DNA from: Vibrio casei
GTDB lineage: Bacteria > Pseudomonadota > Gammaproteobacteria > Enterobacterales > Vibrionaceae
Assembly (NCBI RefSeq): GCF_002218025.2
Contig: NZ_AP018681.1
Span: 1,054,001-1,118,000 of the forward strand
Length of the DNA stretch: 64,000 nucleotides
Direction of reading: 5' to 3'
The notes beneath the pieces were generated by a model that saw nothing but the letters and a program-made list of their open reading frames with translations, was not told the origin of the DNA and searched no databases. Position 1 is the first letter of the stretch. Each line of letters starts with the position of its first letter. Shown here piece after piece: positions 27,961 through 38,318 of the stretch. The translations under genes and the position numbers were made by a program.

Positions 27961-27995
27961 ATATTCTTCATACAAAGCGTCTGATTAGATCCCCA

Positions 27996-29987
27996 CTACC
28001 GCATTTTTAAATTCGAAATAAAATGCAGCTCATAAGAAAGCACACGGTTATTGACGACTATTTCTTCATCGCTTAACTCAATATTTCTGAATAAGAAATT
28101 ACTGTATTTTACAAATAAGAAATAAAATACCGACATTGAAATACCCGTTTGATAATGGCTATCGACTATTTTCATTCTGAAATGATGCAAGTCATCATTT
28201 TCACGTGTACAGCTAAACATCATTTGAAAGTAGTTACTCATCAGGTAATTAAGATCGTTATGGTACGCGCGTAAAACTTTTGCATTTAATTCATGTTGTA
28301 AGAAATGCTCAGCTTGAATAAAGTTTAAACGCTCATTAAGGTCTAATTTCAGCTTAAGTTCATCAGCTGATAAATTAATATCATAGCTATCAAATTCTTC
28401 ACAAATCATCTCTATTTTTTCGACTGATTTTTTACTCAGTAGAATACTATCCGCATAGCGAATCATTTGAGAGAGGCTTTGGTGGCTATTTAAATCAAAC
28501 ACGACATAACCGGCACTTACGGTAAAGCGGGGAATAGATTGTGCTTTACAGTCATAAGCAATTTTTTGATTAAGCCGTCCCATAAACTGCTCGTGTTCAA
28601 ATTCTTGTTCACTAGCAATATAAAGTACGATTAAAAATTCGTCTCCGCCAAGGCGAACAATATCATCATCCGACTTACAAATGTGTTTTGCCGCCGTCGC
28701 AATAATTTTGATGGCTTTATCACCAACATCATGACCGTATTTATCATTAATTTGCTTGAATTTATTCGCATCAATCGAAAAAATATGAGCCGTTTTATTG
28801 GTACTCACCGCTTTTTCAATTTTTTTATACACTTTTTGATGAAGGCCATTACGATTATACGTTTGAGTTAACGTATCGAAGTATTGTTTGTCTCCTTCAC
28901 GTAATCCTTTTAGCATCTGTAATAAAGTCAAGTAACTCAACATATAAATAAAGAAAGGAAGAAATAATAAATACTCTTGTTCTTCAATCATTAAATTAAG
29001 CATCGAAACTTTAGGAATATTTATCCTCATTGTCATTTGACCAAAATCAGACCACTGCCTATTTGATGGCGAGCTTTGTATCAAGATGCCATTATTAGAG
29101 GAAAAATGGTTACCTTCGGCTTTATGGTGATAAATAACACTGTCTCGATTCAATATTTCAATATCGGCGTATTCAAAGAGTTCTATTCTTGAATCACTCT
29201 GGTTTAAAGACTGGCGAAATAACATATCCAAATCAGATTTGTAAATCTCGCGAACAATAAACCCAACCACTTCCCCTTGATAACTAACGACATTTTTAAC
29301 AAATTAAAGAGCCGATTGTCTTGTCACCTCATCACCATAAGGCACCGTTATCCAATAGATGACATTTTCATCAAGAGATTTTTTATACGTTGTTTTCACA
29401 TGGGGTGTTTTATATTGCTTTAAAGATGCTTGATTAGTTGATGTATTAAGTAAAACGACATAATCACTTGATTTTGCAACAAAGTAATAAAGTGAGGGGA
29501 TTTTAGGATTAGTTCTCACTAAACGTAATAGTTCCGAATTCGTCGGAGAAGATGACATTACGGTACACAGTAGACTTAATTCTTCATTAGAATAGTTTTT
29601 AATATTACCACTGCCCAATAGCACACCATCATGGTTATCCACTTCCCCTGCTTGCATCACTTTGCGGTTAACAAATTCCATGGTTTCAGGATTGGTGACA
29701 ATGGTATCCAAACACTTATTCGCATTCTCTGGCTTTTCATCCAATGGGTGAAATTGCTCAGATAAAGAATCATGATGAACCGAAGTAAACTGTAGAAATT
29801 GAAATTGAGTTTGTGTATTAAATGCAACATTATTCAATTCATACGCCGCACTTGGCAAAATATCGGTTTTAATCCGATTTTTTAAGGCCCCATATTCATG
29901 AAAGAAGAAAAATAGAGTGATCAGTACTGTGACAATAGCGCTTAAAATAAGTGTTTGTTGTTTTAATTTCTTTTCATTATTGAGCAT
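27996..29987 (-). pseudogene. membrane diguanylate cyclase (GGDEF) interrupted by one stop codon
   Basis: A single 663-codon frame broken by TAA at 29304-29306. The upstream part (227 codons) has a membrane anchor (residues ~12-32) and a periplasmic PDC/Cache-like sensor domain ending YGDEVTRQSAL. After the stop the same frame continues FVKNVVSYQGEVVGFIV, a second membrane segment (FLPFFIYMLSYLTLL), then a GGDEF domain with intact RLGGDEFLIVL. No RxxD inhibitory site precedes GGDEF. A C-terminal extension of about 150 residues is unassigned. The two halves could in principle be translated separately from a GTG at 29270, giving a sensor-less cyclase. Confidence 0.8.
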
Positions 29988-30153
29988 TACTTAGCCCAAT
30001 AGATCCTTATAGAAACATAAGGATACTCCTGTCTCGAAAAATGTCAGAAACCATTGTATTATTAAGGTTAATTTTTCGTCATTTCGCTAAAATCAATAAA
30101 CAAAGAAAATAATAGGCCGAATTAAATCATTAGTGGTGATGATTTACTGCTTA

Positions 30154-30852
30154 TTATTTACTCTTAGGCTTCGCCAGATCATGGAGAGAAACGCCTGACT
30201 GTTCTAATAGCGCTTCAATGGCAGGTAACCATTTACCTAAATTTTCTTCTAAGGTATCTCGAACTGTATCAACTAATACTTGAGTGCTTCTTTCAATTTC
30301 GATATTTAAAACGGCACCACTTTGTTGATCTTCAAACGTTGTCATTCGACGGGTTTCAGGGATCAACCAAACATCAAACCAACCGGCTTTTTTATCGACA
30401 TCTGAAATAGTTAAACTGGCGCCATTAATCGCAATGTAACCTTTAGGGAAAATATAGCGTTTCCAATGATCGTCAATACCAATGCGGATGCGGTAGTTTT
30501 CTTCAATATGAGAAACATCTAACACCATCGCTTTAAAATCTACATGCCCAGAAAGGGGATGCCCACCAATTTCAGCTCCATCTTTTGCAGCGCGCTCAGC
30601 ATTCACTCTGCTACCAAGTGTAAAAGTATTTAAGGTTGTAATTTGTAAACTTTTTATCATCACATCAAACCTCAATATTTCTGATGATAATATGTCCGTT
30701 ACGGTTAAACAGACCCCATCAATAGCAACGCTGGCACCCACTTCAACACCTTGACAAAAGCCCGTTGGAAACTGAATTTCAAACGTTCGAATGCCTTGCT
30801 CATCCGACACTTGTGTAATGATGGCAATCGCTTGAACTATCCCAGTAAACAT
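30154..30852 (-). CDS. ribE: riboflavin synthase alpha subunit (or paralogue)
   Basis: 232 residues with two lumazine-binding repeats. It starts MFTGIVQA and has DGVCLTV, an ERAAKDGAEIGGHPLSGHV segment at the repeat boundary, and NGASLTISD in repeat two. It condenses two lumazines to riboflavin. ATG 30852 is chosen by the conserved MFTGIV start. It is about 20 residues longer at the C-terminus than E. coli RibE. It lies downstream of narQP on the same strand and away from other rib genes, with no FMN riboswitch in view, so a second, specialised copy is likely. Lumazine-protein-like function is possible. Confidence 0.87.
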   Translation of the reverse strand: MFTGIVQAIAIITQVSDEQGIRTFEIQFPTGFCQGVEVGASVAIDGVCLTVTDILSSEILRFDVMIKSLQITTLNTFTLGSRVNAERAAKDGAEIGGHPLSGHVDFKAMVLDVSHIEENYRIRIGIDDHWKRYIFPKGYIAINGASLTISDVDKKAGWFDVWLIPETRRMTTFEDQQSGAVLNIEIERSTQVLVDTVRDTLEENLGKWLPAIEALLEQSGVSLHDLAKPKSK

Positions 30853-30913
30853 AGTTAGACCTTTATAATTATAAAAAAAGCAGATAAAAACGTGGTTCAA
30901 AAAACCGATGACT

Positions 30914-31540
30914 CTACGACCCGTAAGCATCCAAATATAATATGGTAGCGGCGGTTCTAGAAGCCACTTTAAGCTTTTTCAATAAACTTTTCATATGTAC
31001 TTTTACCGTTGACTCCGAAATAAATAAATGATCAGCAATTTGCTTGTTACGATATCCTTTTGCCACTTCTTTAAGAATTTGCATTTCTCGGTCAGTCAAT
31101 TGATCAAGCAAATTTTCACGATCATCTCTGGTGGCTAAGTGCTCTTTTACTAATTCACTGTAAACCGTCTCACCTTTTCGGGCTTGTTTTAGCAACGCAA
31201 TCAGATCATCAGGTTCGGTATCTTTTAGCAAATAACCATCGGCTTGTGCTTTTATTAATGCATCAATATCTGCTCGGTTATCTGAGACAGTCAAAATAAT
31301 AATTTGACTGTCAATGCCCTCTTTACGTAGCACTTTTAATGTATCAAGACCCGACATTCCTTTCATATTCAAATCAAGAAGAATCATATCAGGTTGAAAC
31401 TCATTGGCTAATGCAATTGCCTCGACACCATTACTGGCTTCGCCGACAATATCAAAACAATCTTCTAACCCAAGTAACTGACCAATTCCTCGACGCATTA
31501 ATGGGTGATCATCGACCAATAAAATCTTACTTATCGTCAT
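30914..31540 (-). CDS. narP: nitrate/nitrite response regulator NarP
   Basis: 208-residue response regulator. The receiver domain has the acidic pair VDDH and phosphoacceptor Asp in DMILLDLNMKG; the C-terminal LuxR-type HTH is LTDREMQILKEVAKGYRNKQ followed by SESTVKVHM. ATG 31540 lies inside the end of narQ (14-nt overlap), with AAGGA 8 nt upstream. Pairing with NarQ and the nap operon indicates NarP rather than NarL. It likely binds the 7-2-7 heptamer site before napF and perhaps one before nirB. Confidence 0.9.
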   Translation of the reverse strand: MTISKILLVDDHPLMRRGIGQLLGLEDCFDIVGEASNGVEAIALANEFQPDMILLDLNMKGMSGLDTLKVLRKEGIDSQIIILTVSDNRADIDALIKAQADGYLLKDTEPDDLIALLKQARKGETVYSELVKEHLATRDDRENLLDQLTDREMQILKEVAKGYRNKQIADHLFISESTVKVHMKSLLKKLKVASRTAATILYLDAYGS

Positions 31541-33278
31541 CGTGGTTTTCCTTTGGTTCAATATTCATTGTTAAAGTTATTTGGCAGCCTTTACCTATTT
31601 GAGAATGAAAATCGTAGTGTGCATCTAACCGTGAGGCTCGCTCTCGCATAATAGACAAACCATAATGATTAAGCTTAGGCTCAGTGGGGTCAAATCCAAT
31701 GCCATCGTCATGAATCTTCACATGAATAGCATGAGTTTTGGCGTAACATTCCACGTTAATATGTTTAGCATTAGCATGTTTAACGGCATTTAAAACCGCT
31801 TCACGAATAAATTGTAAAAGATGGACTTGTTGCTGAGCATCAAGCTCAATAGAAAGCAGTTGGTTATCCACTTGTAAACTGGCTTGTGTTTGCACTCTTA
31901 AAGGTTTCAACATTTGTTGTAATGCTTCGCCAAAATCGGCCTCTTCAATTTGCAAGCGAAAGGTACTGAGTAATTCACGTAACTGTGTGTAGGCTTGAGC
32001 CAGAACCTCATCCACATCTTGGATAATATTAATGGCAACCAAGCAACGTTTCTGGCAAATCTCTTGATTTAAATTTCTCTTAAGTAACGTAATTTGTATT
32101 TTTAAATAAGATAAAGATTGGGCTAAAGAATCATGAAGCTCACGGGCAATGGTCGCCCGTTCTTCCATTAAAATAAGTTGCTCTGTCTGTTTTTGATTGT
32201 GGTTAAAGAAAAGAGCACGAGCCACAATCCGCCCTAAACTTTCCATTAATTTACGCTCGGGGTGTGTTTTATTTTGCTGCCAACGTAATTCCCCCAAACT
32301 CATATCGCCCACTTGTAATGAATAACTAACCCAAGGTAAATCGGTTACCTGCCCTGATAGTAATTCAATATGCCCACCGCCCTTCTCTTCAACCAAAAGT
32401 TGGCAAGCAACAATTCCATCAATTTTCTTGTAATCATTAAGCACTTCTTGGAAGTCGGAAAGGCCTAATCGAGAGCTGGATAAGGCTTTAGAGCAATTAT
32501 ATAACATTTGTAAAGCGTTATTCGCTTGCTGCAACTCAACGGTTTTTTCATCTACCGCTTGCTCTAAGTTTTGATATAAAACTGCCAGTTCTTTCGCCAT
32601 ATTTTCATAACACAGCGCCAGTACCTCTAACTCCGTATCATTGTTAATATTTAAATCAATATCAAACTTTCGGTTTTGAATATCTTGGCTCGCCCTCACT
32701 AATTGAGTCAGTGGATTTACTACCTTGTTTTGAGCAAAACGTATGATCCACACTGTGATCAGAAAAATAAAACCAAGGCAGATCCCACCAACCCACGCCA
32801 GCATTTTTAACTTATGTTCAGAAAAATACTGCAAAGCCAATACAAAGTGATCAATTTTCTGAACTACACCTTCGATCTGATCGGAATAATTTTTTTTATT
32901 TTTCGACTGTAACTGATGAGACAAATCTTGCCAAAGCACTAAGATGGATTGATATTGCTCCTGAATTTTGATCGGTACAAAAATACTGTCTAAAGACATC
33001 ATAGCTGGCGAGCGTAATGACTCATCAAATAAGGTGATGTGCTTTGATAATTGTGGGGATTGAATCTGTACGTCATACGCAAGCCGATAACTTTGCATGC
33101 GTAACGAACCCGCAACATTAATAATTTCCGCATCTTTTAAACTATAAGACAAGGTTAACAAGGCCACACCTGTCGTAAATAACGCCAAAATCAAAATGGA
33201 AGTTAGCCCCTTTGCTATCGTTGAAGCAATAGGTTTTTTAGGGCTTGAAAATTGGTTTGACTTTAACGCTACATTCAC
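31527..33278 (-). CDS. narQ: nitrate/nitrite sensor histidine kinase NarQ
   Basis: 583-residue inner-membrane sensor. Membrane segments lie at about residues 20-40 and 148-168, flanking a periplasmic domain that contains the nitrate-binding P-box AGSLRMQSYRL. HAMP and signalling regions follow, then a HisKA_3 domain with ARELHDSLAQSLSYL (phosphorylated His), and a HATPase_c domain with NAVKHANA and HDDGIGFDP. The start is GTG at 33278. It is divergent from napF and shares its regulatory region. Confidence 0.92.
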   Translation of the reverse strand: MNVALKSNQFSSPKKPIASTIAKGLTSILILALFTTGVALLTLSYSLKDAEIINVAGSLRMQSYRLAYDVQIQSPQLSKHITLFDESLRSPAMMSLDSIFVPIKIQEQYQSILVLWQDLSHQLQSKNKKNYSDQIEGVVQKIDHFVLALQYFSEHKLKMLAWVGGICLGFIFLITVWIIRFAQNKVVNPLTQLVRASQDIQNRKFDIDLNINNDTELEVLALCYENMAKELAVLYQNLEQAVDEKTVELQQANNALQMLYNCSKALSSSRLGLSDFQEVLNDYKKIDGIVACQLLVEEKGGGHIELLSGQVTDLPWVSYSLQVGDMSLGELRWQQNKTHPERKLMESLGRIVARALFFNHNQKQTEQLILMEERATIARELHDSLAQSLSYLKIQITLLKRNLNQEICQKRCLVAINIIQDVDEVLAQAYTQLRELLSTFRLQIEEADFGEALQQMLKPLRVQTQASLQVDNQLLSIELDAQQQVHLLQFIREAVLNAVKHANAKHINVECYAKTHAIHVKIHDDGIGFDPTEPKLNHYGLSIMRERASRLDAHYDFHSQIGKGCQITLTMNIEPKENHDDDK

Positions 33279-33381
33279 TCAATCACCATAATAATACTAA
33301 ACCTTGGCTTATCTCAATCCGCTCTATACTTCATGTTACTTGAAGCATTCAAATATGTGTGAAGTTTGTGCACATATTTAA

Positions 33382-33395
33382 TTGATCTAAAACAA
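33382..33395 (+). promoter_or_regulatory. FNR site before napF
   Basis: TTGATCTAAAACAA matches the FNR consensus TTGAT-N4-ATCAA at 9 of 10 defined bases. It lies 15 nt upstream of the 7-2-7 NarP-type site, in the order expected for anaerobic induction of nap. Confidence 0.65.
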
Positions 33396-33409
33396 GTCTA
33401 CCCCTTAAT

Positions 33410-33425
33410 TACCCCTTTGTGGGTA
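33410..33425 (+). promoter_or_regulatory. NarP 7-2-7 site before napF
   Basis: TACCCCT-TT-GTGGGTA is two inverted NarL/NarP heptamers with 2-bp spacing, differing from the TACYYMT consensus in one position. A further single heptamer TACCCCT lies at 33399-33405. Confidence 0.75.
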
Positions 33426-33527
33426 TTTAAGCTTTACTTATTAAAACTACAATTTTAGTTGGGTTATTAAAGGCTTCTATTTTTTGGTTTTTTAAGGTTT
33501 TAACATCTATTTTCAGTTATTAAAAAC

Positions 33528-34058
33528 ATGGTTAATGCATTCAATTGCAATATTTTCGACAAAGGATTTGGTTTGACACATTCTTCACTCAATCATTCAA
33601 GACGCCAACTTTTTACTCGTCGAAATTTATCAGATAAGCCGTCACTACCTTGGATAAAAGAATCCCTGTTTAGTGATTTATGCACCCAATGTGGCCAGTG
33701 CGTAAAAGCATGTCCAACAAAGATCATTCAGCCATCCGATGGGGGGTTTCCTCGTGTCGATTTTCAACAAGGCGAATGCACCTTTTGTTACCAGTGTGCA
33801 GAGGTTTGCCCTGAACCATTATTTAACCCGAAAACACAACCAGCATGGCAAGCAAAAGCCCATATTGAGGATAGTTGCTTAGCGAAAAAAAACATCGATT
33901 GTCGAAGTTGTGGGGACAGTTGTGAGCCTTTCGCGATCCAATTTAAATTGGCAGTAGGATCGGTTGCTCAACCACACATTCAATTACCTGATTGTACCGG
34001 GTGTGGCGCATGTGTCTCGGTTTGTCCAACCTCCGCCATCACAATCAAACACACTTAA
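33528..34058 (+). CDS. napF: ferredoxin-type protein NapF
   Basis: 176-residue cytoplasmic iron-sulfur protein that helps NapA maturation. Cysteine motifs are CTQCGQCVKACP, CTFCYQCAEVCP, a third unusual CRSCGDSC group, and CTGCGACVSVCP near the C-terminus. It begins the nap operon. The start is uncertain: ATG 33528 has no ribosome binding site, while TTG 33573 has AAAGGA 7-8 nt upstream and would give 161 residues, closer to the E. coli length. Confidence 0.9.
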   Translation: MVNAFNCNIFDKGFGLTHSSLNHSRRQLFTRRNLSDKPSLPWIKESLFSDLCTQCGQCVKACPTKIIQPSDGGFPRVDFQQGECTFCYQCAEVCPEPLFNPKTQPAWQAKAHIEDSCLAKKNIDCRSCGDSCEPFAIQFKLAVGSVAQPHIQLPDCTGCGACVSVCPTSAITIKHT

Positions 34059-34074
34059 ATTTAAGAGAACACTG

Positions 34075-34350
34075 ATGTCACTTAATGAAGTTCATATTTC
34101 AAGTTTAGTTGTTCATGTTGTTCCACAACATTTAGCCGCCATTAAACAAACCATTGAATCGTTTGATGGTGCTGAGATTTACGGTGAAAGCGAAGAAGGA
34201 AAATTGGTCGTCGTCATTGAAACCCAGAATCAAGGTTACATTACCGACACCATCGATGCTATTAACCAACTCAACCATGTATTAAGTACTGCTTTAGTTT
34301 TTCATCAGATCGAAACCGACCTAGATGATGAAGCAAAGACAACTGAATAA
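34075..34350 (+). CDS. napD: NapA chaperone NapD
   Basis: 91-residue cytoplasmic chaperone that binds the NapA Tat signal peptide. It begins MSLNEVHISSLVVHV, typical of NapD, and contains the GAEIYGESEEGKLVVVIE strand pair. ATG 34075 has AAGAGA upstream; a longer frame from 33964 overlaps napF and is not used. The gene is 16 nt after napF. Confidence 0.92.
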   Translation: MSLNEVHISSLVVHVVPQHLAAIKQTIESFDGAEIYGESEEGKLVVVIETQNQGYITDTIDAINQLNHVLSTALVFHQIETDLDDEAKTTE

Positions 34351-34408
34351 TAAGAATTAAAGACCGACATTTTAGGTCAACACTGGATTAAAAACCTGAG
34401 GGTGATGT

Positions 34409-36901
34409 ATGAAAATGACAAGACGTGCGTTTGTTAAAGCAAATGCAGCCGCTTCTGCAGCCGCAGTCGCAGGGATTAGCCTCCCAGCTTCCGCTACTAA
34501 CTTAATTGTCAGTTCGGAAGAAACCGCGATTAAATGGGACAAAGCACCGTGCCGCTTTTGTGGTACTGGTTGTTCTGTTTTAGTCGGTACTCAAAAAGGC
34601 CGAGTAGTGGCAACACAAGGCGATCCTGAAGCGCCAGTAAACAAAGGCCTTAACTGTATTAAAGGCTACTTTCTATCAAAAATTATGTACGGTAAAGATC
34701 GCTTAACAACGCCATTACTTCGCATGAAAAATGGTGAATACAACAAAGATGGTGAATTTTCTCCAGTATCTTGGGATCAAGCTTTCGATGTGATGGCAGA
34801 GAAATTCAAAAAAGCCATTAAAGAAAAAGGCCCAACGAGCGTTGGCATGTTTGGTTCTGGTCAATGGACAGTGATGGAAGGTTACGCGGCTTCTAAGTTG
34901 ATGAAAGCCGGTTTCCGTTCAAACAATATCGACCCGAATGCCCGCCACTGTATGGCTTCTGCGGTAGTTGGATTTATGCGTACCTTTGGTATCGATGAAC
35001 CAATGGGTTGTTATGATGACTTCGAACACGCAGATTCATTCGTGCTTTGGGGCTCCAACATGGCCGAAATGCACCCTGTATTATGGACTCGTATCACCGA
35101 CCGCCGTTTAAGTCATCCTCATGTTAAGGTGAATGTCCTTTCAACTTACTACCATCGCAGCTTTGAATTAGCCGATAAAGGCATGATTTTCCATCCTCAA
35201 TCAGACCTTGCAATTGCTAACTTCGTGGCCAACTACATCATTCAAAATGATGCAGTTAACTGGGACTTTGTTAATAAACACACTCACTTCAAGCAAGCTC
35301 AAACCGATATTGGTTATGGATTGCGTGATGACAATCCACTTCAAATGAAAGCCAAACATCCAAATTCTGGCGACATGACAAACATCTCATTTGAAGAATA
35401 CAAAAAATCGGTAGCACCTTACACCGTAGAAAAAGCATCTGAAATGTCTGGGGTTCTACCTGAAGACTTAATCTCGTTAGCAAAACAATACGCCGATCCA
35501 AAAACCAAGGTAATGTCACTTTGGACCATGGGGATGAACCAACACACTCGTGGTGTTTGGATGCAAAGCTTGGTGTACAACCTACACCTGTTAACCGGTA
35601 AAATTTCAGAACCGGGCAACAGCCCATTCTCATTAACAGGTCAACCTTCAGCTTGTGGTACGGCTCGTGAAGTGGGTACCTTCTCACACCGTCTACCTGC
35701 CGATCTCGTGGTCGCAAACCCGGCTCACCGTAAAATTGCCGAAAAAATTTGGAAACTACCAGAAGGGACGATTCCGCCAAAACCGGGTTTCCATGCGGTA
35801 CAACAAGATCGCATGCTGAATGATGGTGTACTAAACGCTTACTGGGTAATGTGTAACAATAACATGCAAGCCGGACCGAACATTAATACTGAACGTTTAC
35901 CGGGTTACCGTAACCCTGAAAACTTTATTGTTTGTTCAGATCCGTACCCAACCGTAACCGCGCAAGCTTCTGACCTTATTCTTCCAACAGCAATGTGGGT
36001 AGAAAAAGAAGGAGCTTACGGTAATGCTGAGCGTCGTACTCAAGCTTGGTATCAACAAGTTTCTCCTGTTGAAGGTGCTCGTTCTGACCTTTGGCAGATC
36101 ATGGAATTCTCAAAACGCTTCAAAATTGAAGAAGTATGGGATGAAGAACTCATGATAAAAGCACCAGAGCTTCGCGGCAAAACCATGTACGACATTTTAT
36201 TCCGCAACGGTAATGTGGATAAATTCCCACTGACTGAAGCACAAGAACTAAATGATGATGCCAAATCAGCAGGTTTCTACGTTCAAAAAGGCCTATTTGA
36301 AGAATACGCCACGTTTGGTCGTGGTCATGGCCATGACTTAGCACCATACGATGTATACCACACCGTTCGCGGCTTGCGTTGGCCGGTTGTTGATGGCAAA
36401 GAAACGTTATGGCGCTTTAATCCAGAATACGACCCATACGCCAAACGTGCCGGTCGTGACTTCTACGGTAAGCCCGATGGTAAAGCACTGATCATTTCAG
36501 CACCGTATGAAGCACCACCAGAAATACCAAATAAAGAATACGACATGTGGTTATGTACTGGTCGTGTGCTTGAGCACTGGCATACTGGCACCATGACACG
36601 TCGTGTTCCAGAGCTTTACAAAGCAGTACCTGATGCCCATTGCTACATTCACCCTGATGACGCAGAATCTCGCAACCTACGCCGTGGCGATGAAGTTCTC
36701 ATTCAATCACCACGTGGTGAAGTGCGTGCCCGTGTTGAAACTCGTGGTCGTAACCGCCCACCACAAGGCTTGGTATTCGTACCGTTCTTTGATGCTCGCA
36801 TTCTGGTTAATAAATTAATTTTAGATGCCACAGATCCTCTATCCAAACAGACTGACTATAAAAAATGTCCTGTGAAGATAACAAAAATTGCCAGCGTTTA
36901 A
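34409..36901 (+). CDS. napA: periplasmic nitrate reductase catalytic subunit NapA
   Basis: 830-residue molybdoenzyme (bis-MGD, one [4Fe-4S]) that reduces nitrate to nitrite in the periplasm. It has a Tat signal [11 protein letters not shown], the cluster motif [13 protein letters not shown], and the Mo-ligand Cys181 in [10 protein letters not shown] conserved [18 protein letters not shown] end confirms completeness. GAGGGTGATGT precedes the ATG. It receives electrons from NapC via NapB. Confidence 0.97.
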   Translation: MKMTRRAFVKANAAASAAAVAGISLPASATNLIVSSEETAIKWDKAPCRFCGTGCSVLVGTQKGRVVATQGDPEAPVNKGLNCIKGYFLSKIMYGKDRLTTPLLRMKNGEYNKDGEFSPVSWDQAFDVMAEKFKKAIKEKGPTSVGMFGSGQWTVMEGYAASKLMKAGFRSNNIDPNARHCMASAVVGFMRTFGIDEPMGCYDDFEHADSFVLWGSNMAEMHPVLWTRITDRRLSHPHVKVNVLSTYYHRSFELADKGMIFHPQSDLAIANFVANYIIQNDAVNWDFVNKHTHFKQAQTDIGYGLRDDNPLQMKAKHPNSGDMTNISFEEYKKSVAPYTVEKASEMSGVLPEDLISLAKQYADPKTKVMSLWTMGMNQHTRGVWMQSLVYNLHLLTGKISEPGNSPFSLTGQPSACGTAREVGTFSHRLPADLVVANPAHRKIAEKIWKLPEGTIPPKPGFHAVQQDRMLNDGVLNAYWVMCNNNMQAGPNINTERLPGYRNPENFIVCSDPYPTVTAQASDLILPTAMWVEKEGAYGNAERRTQAWYQQVSPVEGARSDLWQIMEFSKRFKIEEVWDEELMIKAPELRGKTMYDILFRNGNVDKFPLTEAQELNDDAKSAGFYVQKGLFEEYATFGRGHGHDLAPYDVYHTVRGLRWPVVDGKETLWRFNPEYDPYAKRAGRDFYGKPDGKALIISAPYEAPPEIPNKEYDMWLCTGRVLEHWHTGTMTRRVPELYKAVPDAHCYIHPDDAESRNLRRGDEVLIQSPRGEVRARVETRGRNRPPQGLVFVPFFDARILVNKLILDATDPLSKQTDYKKCPVKITKIASV

Positions 36902-36947
36902 ATGCTGAATATTTAGCATTTAAAACTCAAAGAAATCGGAGAAGATT

Positions 36948-37433
36948 ATGAAAAAAATCATCATGGCATTGATAGCAGCAAGTGTGCTGATCATCAGTGC
37001 AGTACAAGCAGAAGACGCCAGCGATAAAACGACGCCTGTCGTCACAAACCCTGGTGGTATTGGTGGCGTTCAGTCGTTACGTGGTGCAAGCGAAATAGAA
37101 TCGACACGCCCAGCAGACGATTTTAAGCGCTTCCCTAAAGATCACCAGTTAGACAGTAACTATGTGTATCAACCACCATTGATTCCACATACGATCCGTA
37201 ACTACGAAGTCTCTTTAAACGCCAATAAGTGTCTTTCTTGTCATAGTTGGAAAAATGCCAAAGAAATGGGCGCAACAAAGATAAGTGTCACCCACTATGT
37301 GAACCGACAAGATGCGGTATTGTCCGACGTATCGCCTCGTCGCTACTTCTGCTTGCAGTGTCATGTACCACAAGCGGATGCCAAACCTTTGGTGGAGAAT
37401 AACTTCCAAAGTGTCGATTCGTTAAAAAAATAA
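36948..37433 (+). CDS. napB: diheme cytochrome c NapB
   Basis: 161-residue periplasmic electron carrier for NapA. It has a signal peptide (residues 1-21, ending AVQA) and two heme sites, CLSCH (near residue 96) and CLQCH (near residue 136), with the NapB LRGASEIE segment near the mature N-terminus. Confidence 0.95.
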   Translation: MKKIIMALIAASVLIISAVQAEDASDKTTPVVTNPGGIGGVQSLRGASEIESTRPADDFKRFPKDHQLDSNYVYQPPLIPHTIRNYEVSLNANKCLSCHSWKNAKEMGATKISVTHYVNRQDAVLSDVSPRRYFCLQCHVPQADAKPLVENNFQSVDSLKK

Positions 37434-37499
37434 AACGCTAGGCTTGGGTAAGTATTGCCTTACCTAAGCCATTCAAAAAGTGACTTAAGAGTAAAATCT

Positions 37500-38075
37500 A
37501 TGAAAATATTAAAAAACTTTTGGAAGCGTTTATCGACCCCAAGTAAAGCCGCAGCAGGTGTGATCTTGTTTATGGGCTTTATGGGTGGTTTACTCTTCTG
37601 GGGTGCTTTTAACACCGGTATGGAAGCAACCAACACCGAAGAATTTTGTTCAGGCTGTCATGCCCCAATAGTAAAAGAGATACGTGAAACCATTCACTAC
37701 TCTAACCGATCTGGGGTTCGCGCTATCTGTTCAGATTGTCATGTGCCGCATCAATGGACAGATAAAATCGTTCGTAAAGTACAGGCATCAAAAGAATTGG
37801 TTTACAACTTTATCGGCACTATTGATACAGAAGAAAAATTCAAAGCTCGCCGTGGTCATTTAGCCCACCGTGAATGGCAACGAATGAAGGACAACGACTC
37901 CAAAGAATGTCGTAACTGTCACCAATTCAACTACATGGATTTCTCAGAGCAAGGGCCACGCGCAGTGAAGCAACATTCTACCGCACTGGCGGACGGCGAT
38001 AAAACCTGTGTAGATTGTCATAAAGGGATTGCCCATAAACTGCCCGATATGAGAGATGTTGAAGGCTGGCAATAA
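37500..38075 (+). CDS. napC: tetraheme cytochrome c, quinol dehydrogenase NapC
   Basis: 191-residue NapC/NirT protein. It has one N-terminal membrane anchor (residues ~18-38) and four CXXCH sites: CSGCH, CSDCH, CRNCH and CVDCH. It oxidises menaquinol and passes electrons to NapB. ATG 37500 has AAGAG upstream; the longer frame from 37455 is not supported. Confidence 0.95.
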   Translation: MKILKNFWKRLSTPSKAAAGVILFMGFMGGLLFWGAFNTGMEATNTEEFCSGCHAPIVKEIRETIHYSNRSGVRAICSDCHVPHQWTDKIVRKVQASKELVYNFIGTIDTEEKFKARRGHLAHREWQRMKDNDSKECRNCHQFNYMDFSEQGPRAVKQHSTALADGDKTCVDCHKGIAHKLPDMRDVEGWQ

Positions 38076-38099
38076 GTCACCAGATAAGAAGGAAGAAGC

Positions 38100-38237
38100 A
38101 TGAGTACTTTAGAATACGTTATCTGGCATATACTAGGTTATGCTGCCATACCCACCATTATTTTAGGTGGCTTTGTGGCCGTGGCAGTGATCTGTATTTG
38201 GTTATTGTCGATAACGAAAGATAAGACGTTAGATTAA
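38100..38237 (+). CDS. 45-residue membrane protein ending the nap operon
   Basis: Small ORF with an AAGGAAG ribosome binding site 6 nt before the ATG, 24 nt after napC. The product (MSTLEYVIWHILGY, then one long hydrophobic stretch at residues ~14-38 and a charged tail KDKTLD) is a single-pass membrane protein. It resembles the short protein family TIGR02808 that, as I recall, sits at this place in nap clusters of Vibrio relatives. It is not NapE by sequence. Function unknown; stabilising the NapC-NapAB contact is a guess. A strong terminator follows 18 nt later. Confidence 0.75.
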   Translation: MSTLEYVIWHILGYAAIPTIILGGFVAVAVICIWLLSITKDKTLD

Positions 38238-38255
38238 ATTGATACTATAAAAACA

Positions 38256-38287
38256 AAAACCCGCTCAGTTCAAAATGAGCGGGTTTT
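38256..38287. terminator. terminator after the nap operon
   Basis: Perfect 12-bp stem AAAACCCGCTCA/TGAGCGGGTTTT with an 8-nt loop and a T-rich tail. It lies between convergent nap and the IclR gene and can act both ways. Confidence 0.88.
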
Positions 38288-38318
38288 CTTTTACCTGAAA
38301 ATAATAACAAAACTGTTT

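Noticed and set aside
35289..35780. 163-codon minus-strand ORF inside napA
   Set aside because: Overlaps the catalytic subunit fully; no recognisable protein features.
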